Assembly (NCBI RefSeq): GCF_029428675.1
Contig: NZ_JAJNEL010000001.1
Span: 5,208,001-5,272,000 of the forward strand
DNA length: 64,000 nucleotides
Direction: 5' to 3'
Origin: Streptomyces sp. JH14
GTDB taxonomy: Bacteria; Actinomycetota; Actinomycetes; Streptomycetales; Streptomycetaceae
The position numbers were made by a program, and so were the translations under genes. Shown piece after piece: positions 1 to 7,495 of this stretch (position 1 is the stretch's first letter; each line of letters starts with the position of its first letter). The notes beneath the pieces are model-generated. The model searched no databases. It worked only from the letters and a program-made list of their open reading frames with translations, and was not told the origin of the DNA.

Positions 1-171
1 CGTGGCGTGCGGGGAGGCTGAGCTGCATGCCGAACGTGTCGTCATCACCGTCGATGCGCGGAACGAGGTGCAGCAGGGACGGCCGTGGCGAGCCGCCAAC
101 GCCGAGCGCCCGCCTTCCTCCCCGGTGGGGGAGTGGAAGACGGGCGCGCTCGGGCCGGGATTTTCCGTGGG

Positions 172-792
172 TCAGGCCTGCGGGGCGGCGGACTTGATCG
201 CGGAGATGTCGAAGTTCAGCTTGACCTTGTCGCTGACCATCACGCCGCCGGTCTCCAGCGCCGCGTTCCAGGTCAGGCCCCAGTCGGAGCGGAGGATGTT
301 CGCGCTGCCCTCGAAGCCGATGCGCTCGTTGCCGTAGGGGTCGGTGGCGGTGCCGTTGAACTCCAGGTCGATGGCGAGCGGACGCGTCACGTCCTTGATG
401 GTCAGGTCGCCGGTGACGCGGTACGTGTCGCCGCCGAGCTGCTCGGCATGGGTGGAGCGGAACGTCATCTTCGGGAACTTCTCGGTGTCGAAGAAATCGG
501 CGCTGCGCAGGTGGTTGTCGCGGTCGGCGATACCGGTGTCGATGCTCTCGATCGTGACGTCGATGGAGGCGGTCGAGTTCTTGGGGTTCGAGCCGTCCAG
601 GTTCAGGGTGCCCTCGTGTGCGCCGAAGGAGCCGCGGACGTTGGTGACCATGGCGTGACGCACGGTGAAGCCGATGCTGCTGTGCGACGGGTCGATCGTG
701 TACTCGCCGGTCAGGGCAGCGAGGGCGGGGTCCACCGTGGTGGTGGCGGTGGTGGCGGTTGCGTCGGCGGACTTGCGGTTGAACAGAGCCAT
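172..792 (-). CDS. YceI family protein
   Basis: A 206-residue protein of the YceI family, small lipocalin-like beta barrels that bind an isoprenoid-type lipid. The conserved opening is visible as GEYTIDPSHSSIGFTVRHAM near residues 29-48, with the family pattern LTIKDVTRPLAIDLEFNG further on. There is no signal peptide, so this is the cytoplasmic actinobacterial form; the first 25 residues are a Thr/Ala-rich extension. The ATG at 792 follows GAGGAGGAGCC, a strong ribosome site. It stands alone, divergent from the exported protein at 1027. A duplicated TTGTTCAA motif lies just upstream and probably binds a regulator; such genes in actinobacteria are often MarR-controlled, but no marR gene is present here. 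The physiological ligand is unknown. Confidence 0.9.
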   Translation of the reverse strand: MALFNRKSADATATTATTTVDPALAALTGEYTIDPSHSSIGFTVRHAMVTNVRGSFGAHEGTLNLDGSNPKNSTASIDVTIESIDTGIADRDNHLRSADFFDTEKFPKMTFRSTHAEQLGGDTYRVTGDLTIKDVTRPLAIDLEFNGTATDPYGNERIGFEGSANILRSDWGLTWNAALETGGVMVSDKVKLNFDISAIKSAAPQA

Positions 793-833
793 GGCTCCTC
801 CTCGGGGGACGTGATCGAGCGGGGTCGAAGGTG

Positions 834-886
834 TTGTTCAACCTTCAACGACATTCACCGTAGCCCCATCTTGTTCAAAGTTCAAC
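834..886. promoter_or_regulatory. Duplicated operator-like repeat upstream of yceI
   Basis: TTGTTCAACCTTCAAC at 834-849 is repeated as TTGTTCAAAGTTCAAC at 871-886, 37 bp apart. On the yceI strand these read as pairs of TTGAA half-sites. The AT-rich pair lies 42-94 bp before the yceI start, where a promoter should be, so a repressor site (MarR type would be usual for yceI) is an inference. Confidence 0.45.
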
Positions 887-1026
887 ATCTCGCGCAGATC
901 TTTTTCGTGGTCCGTCCGGCGGGTCGTGGCGCCCGCCGCGCCGGTGCGCGATGCCCTCTGGCGGACGCGCGTAGAACTCGGGCACTATCTCCCTGCCCTT
1001 GTTGTCATGAGCAGGAGGAGTCCCCC

Positions 1027-1551
1027 ATGGTGTCCCGAATGACACTGCGCCCCGTCCTGACCGCCCTCGCCCTCGTCCTCGGTGCGCTGTTCGTCCCCGG
1101 CGTCGGCGCCTTCGGTGCCGGCGCCACCCAGGCGCACGCCGTCACCAAGCTCACGCACGCGCAGGCGACGTCCAGGTTCAGCTCGTCCGGCATCACCTGG
1201 TCGTCGTCCGGCGGCTGCTCGAACCGGAACGTCGCCACCTGCACGTCCTTCGACCAGCTCAACCTCCCCACCGCCCAGGGCGCCCAGACCCTGAAGAGCG
1301 CCACCGGCTGCGCGCTCAACATCACCGGCGGCACCGAGACCGGGCACGCCAGCGGTACGTACTCCCACTGGAACGGCTACAAGCTCGACTACAGCAAGTC
1401 CACCTGTCTCACCAACTACATCCACAGCGCCTTCAGCTACATAGGACTCCGCGGTGACGGCGCACCCCAGTACAAGTCCGGCTCCGGGAACATCTACGCG
1501 GACGAGGGCAACCACTGGGACGTCCTCTACTACAACTGCGGCGGCTGCTGA
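1027..1551 (+). CDS. Exported M15-like (D-Ala-D-Ala carboxypeptidase-type) protein
   Basis: A 174-residue exported protein. A signal peptide covers about residues 1-37 (Arg near the N-terminus, hydrophobic LTALALVLGALFVPG core, cleavage near AHA). The mature part carries HWNGYKLD, which fits the HxxGxxxD zinc-binding pattern of M15 peptidases, and near the C-terminus EGNHWDV, which resembles the ExxHWH catalytic Glu/third-ligand motif with Asp in place of the last His. It is therefore probably a small cell-wall peptidase or a derived non-catalytic relative. Six cysteines suggest disulphides, and it ends in CGGC. The ATG at 1027 follows AGGAGG; an in-frame ATG at 1039 is the alternative. It is convergent with the GH64 gene and shares a hairpin terminator with it. 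Family assignment rests on motif spacing only. Confidence 0.75.
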   Translation: MVSRMTLRPVLTALALVLGALFVPGVGAFGAGATQAHAVTKLTHAQATSRFSSSGITWSSSGGCSNRNVATCTSFDQLNLPTAQGAQTLKSATGCALNITGGTETGHASGTYSHWNGYKLDYSKSTCLTNYIHSAFSYIGLRGDGAPQYKSGSGNIYADEGNHWDVLYYNCGGC

Positions 1552-1565
1552 CGACCCCGCTGACA

Positions 1566-1605
1566 GGGGTGCCCCTGCCCGGCGGAGTCCGGGCGGGGGC
1601 ACCTC
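1566..1605. terminator. Bidirectional hairpin terminator
   Basis: A 14-bp stem with one G-T wobble (GTGCCCCTGCCCGG at 1569-1582 with CCGGGCGGGGGCAC at 1589-1602) and a 6-nt loop sits between two convergent genes. There is no U-tract, as is common in streptomycetes. Confidence 0.7.
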
Positions 1606-1624
1606 GCGGATCATCCGCCGTGGC

Positions 1625-2851
1625 TCAGGAGCCCACGCTCACCGTGAACCGCCGCGGGTTGCCGTCGTTCGCCGCCCCGGAGACGTCCGGCCGGCCGTCG
1701 GGGCGCACGTCGTCGTACGGGAACGCGTACCCGATCGGGGTGTTCGCGTGCACCACGCGCGACCAGTGGTTCGTGACCGCGCCCTGGTAGTAGTCCGCCA
1801 CCGATGTGCCGTTCGGCTGGTCGGGGTGGGTGAGCATGAGGGACCGGTTGAAGCCCGCCGCCAGCCGTGCCAGCAGGGCCTTCTTGTCGTCGGAGTCGCC
1901 CGGGTTGTTGGTGAACGGCCCGTGGTTGCAGGTGAAGATGTCCTTCGACACCGGCTTGGTGAAGGTGTGGCCGCCGTCGAAGGTCAGGATGTCGCCGCTG
2001 ACCCGGCCGGTCCGGATGCCGCGCCCGCCCTGGAGATCGATCCGCAGGTCCGTGTTCCGGTACTTCTCCCAGACCTGGTCTATCTGTGCGGTGAACACGT
2101 CCCGGAGCGGCATCTGGTCCGGGCGGTCGAAGTACGGCGCCATCAGGTTCTGCGGCGAGATCACCCGCAGCACGCTGCCGTCCCCGCCGCGGATCACCAG
2201 CTTGTCCCACGGCTGTCCGTCCGCCGCCGCCTGTGCGGTCAGCCCGTCGGCGATGCGCTGCACGGCGCCGCCGGGCAGGGGCGCGACCGTGTGTGTCGTG
2301 TCGCCCTCCAGTGTCAGGCCGATCGGCAGCGCGGTGACCAGGTCGACGTAGCTGATGTTCGCGTACAACTGCTGCGGGTTGAAGGTGAACTCGCAGAACG
2401 ACCAGGTCCGCCCGTAGTTCGGGTCGGCTGACGTCGAGAACGCCGGCTCGACCAGTGCCGGGCCCGGGTTCAGGAAGAAGTCGAGCTTGCTGTCGCGTAC
2501 GAAGTAGACGCGGGCGCCGTACATCTGAGGCAGCGTCAGGACGACGGGTCCGGCGCCGGCGGACTTCAGCGGGATGGCGCAGTCGACCGGCAGCGGGGTC
2601 TGCGGTGCGGCGGGGGAGTCGGGGCGGTAGACGCTGCCGTCCGCCCGCAGCAGCATCCAGCGGTCGGTGCCCTGCTCGTGGCCGGTGACGTAGGCGTACA
2701 CCGTGCCGGGCAACGAACGGTTCTCCAGGGCCAGTTCGCAGGTGGCGGCCGCCGCCGAGGCGTGCGGGCTGAGGGCGCTTCCCCAGGTGGGGTAGGTGAG
2801 CGCGGCCGCCGTGGCGGCGACGCCCGTCAGGAACAGTCTGCGCGAGATCAC
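1625..2851 (-). CDS. GH64 beta-1,3-glucanase, Tat-exported
   Basis: A 408-residue glycoside hydrolase of family 64, which releases laminari-oligosaccharides (typically laminaripentaose) from beta-1,3-glucan. The start is GTG at 2851 after AGGAG at 7-nt spacing; it opens with SRRLFLTG, a twin-arginine signal, and a hydrophobic run to about residue 37. The two catalytic carboxylates of the family, separated by 16 residues in the characterised Streptomyces matensis enzyme, match Glu154 in FCEFTF and Asp170 in SYVDLV here. No carbohydrate-binding module follows, so this is the compact form. The open frame extends upstream to 2962, but the ribosome site and Tat motif decide for 2851. A perfect LacI-type palindrome at 2972-2987 probably controls it. 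Its likely target is fungal or plant beta-glucan. Confidence 0.93.
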   Translation of the reverse strand: MISRRLFLTGVAATAAALTYPTWGSALSPHASAAAATCELALENRSLPGTVYAYVTGHEQGTDRWMLLRADGSVYRPDSPAAPQTPLPVDCAIPLKSAGAGPVVLTLPQMYGARVYFVRDSKLDFFLNPGPALVEPAFSTSADPNYGRTWSFCEFTFNPQQLYANISYVDLVTALPIGLTLEGDTTHTVAPLPGGAVQRIADGLTAQAAADGQPWDKLVIRGGDGSVLRVISPQNLMAPYFDRPDQMPLRDVFTAQIDQVWEKYRNTDLRIDLQGGRGIRTGRVSGDILTFDGGHTFTKPVSKDIFTCNHGPFTNNPGDSDDKKALLARLAAGFNRSLMLTHPDQPNGTSVADYYQGAVTNHWSRVVHANTPIGYAFPYDDVRPDGRPDVSGAANDGNPRRFTVSVGS

Positions 2852-2971
2852 GAGGGACTCCTGAGGTGTGGGGGCCGCGGACGGGAACGATCGTGCGGGG
2901 GGATGGGACAAGGGGGCGTCCGCGGTGTGCACCACTCTCGTGACACCCGTGGTTGGCGTCAAGACTTGTGA

Positions 2972-2987
2972 CTGAGAGCGCTCTCAG
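2972..2987. promoter_or_regulatory. LacI-family operator-like palindrome
   Basis: CTGAGAGCGCTCTCAG is a perfect 16-bp palindrome with the central GAGCGCTC typical of LacI-family operators in streptomycetes (the CebR site TGGGAGCGCTCCCA is the known model). It lies 121 bp upstream of the GH64 start, suggesting sugar-responsive repression. Confidence 0.7.
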
Positions 2988-3326
2988 AAAGTCGGATCCT
3001 TCGTAACTCGACGCATGGATGCGGTAGTTGCCGGGTGACACCTTGAAATGCCCGTGCCGTATCCGTCAGGACCTGAACGCCGCGCCCGTCGCGTTGTGAT
3101 GCTTCCGGGGGTGCGCCGATCTCCCGGTCGTCTGCGTGGACCTGCGGCGTCCGTGCGCGGCGGAGTGACGGCCCCGCCTGCCCGGAGGGGCCGGGGCCGA
3201 GACGCGTGAGGGGGATCGGCCGGGCGGCGGCCCACTTGGACTTACGTAGCGCGGTTGTTGGACTGGCGCGCCCCTCGGAGCCGTACCTCGTTGACGGTGT
3301 CCCGACACGGGGACTACTCAGGGCAC
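2988..3326. other. Intergenic region between GH64 and GH101 genes
   Basis: This 339-bp divergent region holds the promoters of both exported glycosidases. Apart from the palindrome at its left edge I see no convincing repeat, RNA or small gene. Confidence 0.5.
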
Positions 3327-6300
3327 ATGTCGCGAAGATTCACTTCGGCGGGCGCTGTCGCCGCCGCCTCAGCCGCCGTCCTGGCGCTCGTGGGGACCGC
3401 GCTCCCCGCCGCAGCCGCCGCCCCCTCACCCGCCGCAGTCGGCGCAGCCGTCCCCGCGGACGCCGCCGTCATCGGATCCGCGCAGCTCTCGGTCGCCGTT
3501 GCCGACGACTTCCCGCGCGTCCTGTCGTACACCGACCGGGCCAGCGGCAGCCGGCTGTTCGGCAGTACGCAGCCGGTCACCGCGGTCACCCTCAACGGCG
3601 CAGCACATGTGGTGCAGTTGAAGGGCGCCCCCCGGGTCACCGCCTCGACCGCGCGGTACACGCTCACCTTCCCCGACCTGCCCGGCGTCGAGATCGACGC
3701 CTCGTTCTCGGTCTCGGGACGTGCCACCACCTTCAAGGTGACGGCCGTCCGCGACACCGAGGCCTTCCGGGTCGGCACCATCGACATCCCCGGCCACGAC
3801 CTGGTGTCCGTCGGCTCGACGGACACCGGCGCCGCCACCGCGTTCACCCGCTTGGACCCGGACTCGACGAAGACCGCCGACGTCTTCGCCAAGGTCACCA
3901 CGGACACCGTCGCCGACAAGGCGCCGGTCGGCGCCTCGTACGCCATCGTCAACACCGGCACGCTCGCCGCGGCCGTCGAGTCCAACTCCTCGTACGACAA
4001 GCCCTCCGGTGCCACCGGTGGCGACGACGCCCGGTTCTGGCACCAGGCCCGCAAGGCCGACGACGGAAGCGTCAGGGTCGGTGTCTGGTCCGGGCAGTGG
4101 ACCTACCGCGGCGACGGCGCTCCGAAGCCGGAGAGCGGCGCGAACCTGCCCTGGGCCAAGGTCGTCGTCACCCCCGACGCCAACGGTGACCAGACCGTCG
4201 ACTGGCAGGACGGCGCCGTCGCGTTCCGTACCATCGGCGTCACCGCGCCCGGCAGCGACGACACCGCGGACCGGGTGATCACCCACATCCCGTTCAACTT
4301 CGCCAGCCAGGCCACCCACCCCTTCCTGCGCACCCTCGACGACGTCAAGCGGATCTCGCTGGCCACCGACGGCCTCGGCCAGCTGGCGCTGCTCAAGGGC
4401 TACGCCGCCGAGGGCCATGACTCCGCCCACCCCGACTACGGCGGCAACTACAACGAGCGTGCGGGCGGGCTGAAGGACCTCAACGAGCTCCTCAGGGACG
4501 GCAAGAAGTGGGGCGCCACCTTCGGCGTCCACGTCAACGCCACCGAGGCGTACCCGGAGGCCGACGCCTTCGACGAGCAGCTCGTCGACAGGACGAAGCC
4601 CGGCTGGAACTGGCTCGGCCAGAGCTACTACATCGACCAGCGCCGCGACATCAACAGCGGCGACCTGGCCAAGCGCTTCCAGCAGCTGCGCAACGAGACC
4701 GACCCCAACCTCAGCCTGCTCTACATCGACGTCTACTACACGCACGGCTGGATCGCCGACAAGACCCTGCAGTCCGTGCAGAAGCAGGGCTGGAACGTCG
4801 CCACTGAGTGGGCCGACAAGTTCGAGCGCGGCTCGCTCTGGTCGCACTGGGCCAACGACCTCGACTACGGCGGGGCCACCAACAAGGGCCTCAACTCGCA
4901 GATCATCCGGTTCATCCGCAACAGCGAGAAGGACGTCTGGAACAACGACCCGGTCCTCGGTCAGACCGCCATCGACGAGTTCGAGGGCTGGACCGGCGAG
5001 ACCGACTGGAACGCCTTCTACGACAACGTCTGGCAGCGCGACCTGCCGGCCAAGTACCTCCAGCAGCAGAAGATCACCCGCTGGGAGGGCAACGACATCA
5101 CCTTCACCGGCGGTGTCCGGGGCACGGTCGAGGACGGCAGGCGGACCTTCTACGACCACGGCCGCAAGGTGCTCAGCGGCACCGACTACCTGCTGCCGTG
5201 GGACGGCGGAAAGAAGCTCTACCACTACAGCAAGTCCGGAGGCACGAGCAGCTGGGCGGTCCCGTCCACGGGCAGGTACACCGTCTACCGGCTCACCGAC
5301 AACGGCAGGGCCAAGGCCGGCACGGTCGAACCCGTCGACGGGAGGATCACGCTGACGGCCACCGCCGGTCAGCCGTACGTCCTCTACCCGGACCACGCAC
5401 CCGCCGCCGCCGACCCGAAGTGGGGCGAGGGCACCCCGGTCGGCGACCCCGGCTTCAACGACGACGGGCTCGACGCCTGGTCGAAGACCGGCACCGTCGC
5501 GCGTGACACCGACGGCCAGGGCCGCAACAGCGCGAAGCTCTCCGGCGAGGGCACGGCCGCCGTCGCGCAGCGCATCACCGGTCTCAGGCCCGGCGCGCGC
5601 TACACCGCCTCCGCGCTGATCGAGGTCCAGCCCGGTGGGACCCGGCACACGACGCTCTCGATCGGCGGCAGGTCCGTGGCCGTGGACCGCTCCACGGCCA
5701 AGGACAACGTCGCCGCATCGGACTGGCACGGCACGTACTTCCAGCGCGCCAAGGTGAACTTCACCGCCCCCGCCGACGGCCGGACCACGTTCCGCATCGA
5801 AGCGGCCGGCGGCAGCACCGCGACGGTGCGCGCCGATGACGTGCGGATCGTCGCCAACGCCCCGGCGACCAAGAAGAACACGGTCGTGTACGAGGACTTC
5901 GAGGACGTCGACCAGGGCTGGGGCCCGTTCCTCAAGGGCGACGCGGGCGGCTCCACCGACCCCCGTACGGTCATCTCCCAGCTGCACGCCCCGTACACCC
6001 AGGCCGGCTGGAACGGGAAGCTTGTCGACGACGTGATCGGTGGCAAGGAGTCCCTCAAGGCCCACGAGGAGAACAGCGGGCTCGTCTACCGGACCGCCCC
6101 CTGGACGGTGCCGATGGCCGACGGCCACCGCTACACGGTGGAGTACGACTACCAGTCCAGCCACGCCGGTGCCTACGAATGGGTCGACGGCTACGACCGG
6201 ATCACGGCCGCCGGTGACCCCGACGCGGTCGAGACCCGGGCCACGGCGATCGGCCGGCAGCGCACCACCGGCCACTTCACCGAGACCGTCACGGCGGGCT

Positions 6301-7199
6301 GCGGTGACACCTGGACCGGGCTGCGCAAGCGCGACGACGCGCCCGACGGTGCCGACTTCGTGCTCGACGGGTTCACCGTGACCGACCTCGGTCCGGCCCC
6401 CGCCGGTGAGCAGGCCGCCTGCGGCACGCTCAGCGTCGACCCGGCCGCCGAGACCCTGGAGCCGGGCACGGCCAACGTCGTCGAGGCGAGCTTCACCAAC
6501 TACGAGGCGACGGCCGCCACCGACGTGTCGGTCGGCCTCACCGTCCCTGACGGCTGGAAGGCGGAGCCGGTGGGCGCCGTCACCTTCGACTCCGTGGCGG
6601 CGGGCGCCGAGGTCACCGGCAGCTGGCAGGTCACCCCGCCGGTGGACGCCGAGTACCGGACGTACAGCCTGGGCGCCGAGGCGACGTACACGGCCGGCGG
6701 GTCGCAGCGGACCCTCGGCGCGCAGACGTCCGTACGGACCCTGCCGCCGCCGCCCACCACGGACAGCTGGGCCAGCGACCTCGACTGGACGGCGGCCGAG
6801 AACGGCTGGGGACCGGTCGAGCGCGACCTCTCCAACGGTGAGACCGGCGCCGGTGACGGGACCGCGCTGACGATCGGCTCCACCGTCTACGCCAAGGGCC
6901 TGGGCAGCCACGCCCCGGCGAGGATCCGCTACTACCTCGGAGGCAGGTGCACCTCGTTCACCGCCGAGGTGGGTGTGGACGATGTACAGAAGACCGCGGG
7001 CAGCGTGCAGTTCCGCGTCACCGCCGACGGTACGGAGAAGGTGAAGTCACCCGTGCTGAAGGCGGCCGACACCGCCTGGTCGCTCACGGCGGACGTCACC
7101 GGTGCGAAATACGTCGAGCTGCTCGTCGCGGACGGCGGCGACGGCAACGGCAATGACCACGCGGACTGGGGGAACGCGCGGTTCCACTGCGGCGGCTGA
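3327..7199 (+). CDS. GH101 endo-alpha-N-acetylgalactosaminidase, exported
   Basis: A 1290-residue exported glycosidase of family 101, which removes the Gal-beta-1,3-GalNAc disaccharide from Ser/Thr of O-glycoproteins. A Sec signal with an AAAAA cleavage region spans residues 1-33. The N-terminal beta-sandwich is followed by the barrel, in which LLYIDVYYTHG carries the nucleophile Asp (about residue 468) and ATEWADKFERG the acid/base Glu (about 494), matching Asp764/Glu796 of the pneumococcal enzyme. Galactose-binding-like modules follow (about 700-1050), then an NEW3-type domain (about 1040-1140) and a C-terminal NPCBM domain with NGWGPVERD and GLGSHAPARI. The ATG at 3327 starts directly at the signal MSRRFT. 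Length and modular order are usual for actinobacterial GH101. A hairpin terminator follows immediately. Confidence 0.93.
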   Translation: MSRRFTSAGAVAAASAAVLALVGTALPAAAAAPSPAAVGAAVPADAAVIGSAQLSVAVADDFPRVLSYTDRASGSRLFGSTQPVTAVTLNGAAHVVQLKGAPRVTASTARYTLTFPDLPGVEIDASFSVSGRATTFKVTAVRDTEAFRVGTIDIPGHDLVSVGSTDTGAATAFTRLDPDSTKTADVFAKVTTDTVADKAPVGASYAIVNTGTLAAAVESNSSYDKPSGATGGDDARFWHQARKADDGSVRVGVWSGQWTYRGDGAPKPESGANLPWAKVVVTPDANGDQTVDWQDGAVAFRTIGVTAPGSDDTADRVITHIPFNFASQATHPFLRTLDDVKRISLATDGLGQLALLKGYAAEGHDSAHPDYGGNYNERAGGLKDLNELLRDGKKWGATFGVHVNATEAYPEADAFDEQLVDRTKPGWNWLGQSYYIDQRRDINSGDLAKRFQQLRNETDPNLSLLYIDVYYTHGWIADKTLQSVQKQGWNVATEWADKFERGSLWSHWANDLDYGGATNKGLNSQIIRFIRNSEKDVWNNDPVLGQTAIDEFEGWTGETDWNAFYDNVWQRDLPAKYLQQQKITRWEGNDITFTGGVRGTVEDGRRTFYDHGRKVLSGTDYLLPWDGGKKLYHYSKSGGTSSWAVPSTGRYTVYRLTDNGRAKAGTVEPVDGRITLTATAGQPYVLYPDHAPAAADPKWGEGTPVGDPGFNDDGLDAWSKTGTVARDTDGQGRNSAKLSGEGTAAVAQRITGLRPGARYTASALIEVQPGGTRHTTLSIGGRSVAVDRSTAKDNVAASDWHGTYFQRAKVNFTAPADGRTTFRIEAAGGSTATVRADDVRIVANAPATKKNTVVYEDFEDVDQGWGPFLKGDAGGSTDPRTVISQLHAPYTQAGWNGKLVDDVIGGKESLKAHEENSGLVYRTAPWTVPMADGHRYTVEYDYQSSHAGAYEWVDGYDRITAAGDPDAVETRATAIGRQRTTGHFTETVTAGCGDTWTGLRKRDDAPDGADFVLDGFTVTDLGPAPAGEQAACGTLSVDPAAETLEPGTANVVEASFTNYEATAATDVSVGLTVPDGWKAEPVGAVTFDSVAAGAEVTGSWQVTPPVDAEYRTYSLGAEATYTAGGSQRTLGAQTSVRTLPPPPTTDSWASDLDWTAAENGWGPVERDLSNGETGAGDGTALTIGSTVYAKGLGSHAPARIRYYLGGRCTSFTAEVGVDDVQKTAGSVQFRVTADGTEKVKSPVLKAADTAWSLTADVTGAKYVELLVADGGDGNGNDHADWGNARFHCGG

Positions 7200-7227
7200 T
7201 CGAGCCGACGTCGATCCGTGAGCGGTT

Positions 7228-7261
7228 GAGGGGGCGGGGCCGGTCGTGGGCCCGCCCCCTC
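7228..7261 (+). terminator. Hairpin terminator after GH101
   Basis: GAGGGGGCGGGGCC at 7228-7241 pairs with GGGCCCGCCCCCTC at 7248-7261 with a single mismatch and a 6-nt loop, 28 bp after the stop. Confidence 0.75.
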
Positions 7262-7495
7262 TCGGTAGCATGCCTCCTGTGCACGCCGCGCCCGCCGACG
7301 GCCGTGCGGGCACCGGCCGCCGTGTGGAGTGCGCCACAGTGAGTCTTTGTCGAGCTTTCACAATCAGGAGCGGTTGGACGCTGGTGGGTCGCCTGCATGG
7401 CGCACGGGTTCTGTCCGGCTCCACCAGGAAACGGGGCGGGAGACTGTACAGAGTCGACGGCAGGATTTTCTTGGTCGGCTTCGTAGGGTCGATAC

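Noticed and set aside
2-171. Coding sequence at the left edge
   Set aside because: The open frame running from base 2 crosses into the antisense of yceI and has no recognisable motif; nothing can be supported.
3426-6911. A 1161-codon open frame on the minus strand across the GH101 gene
   Set aside because: It mirrors the third-position bias of the plus-strand gene, has no recognisable domain, and the translation is Gly/Val/Arg-rich as expected for a shadow frame.
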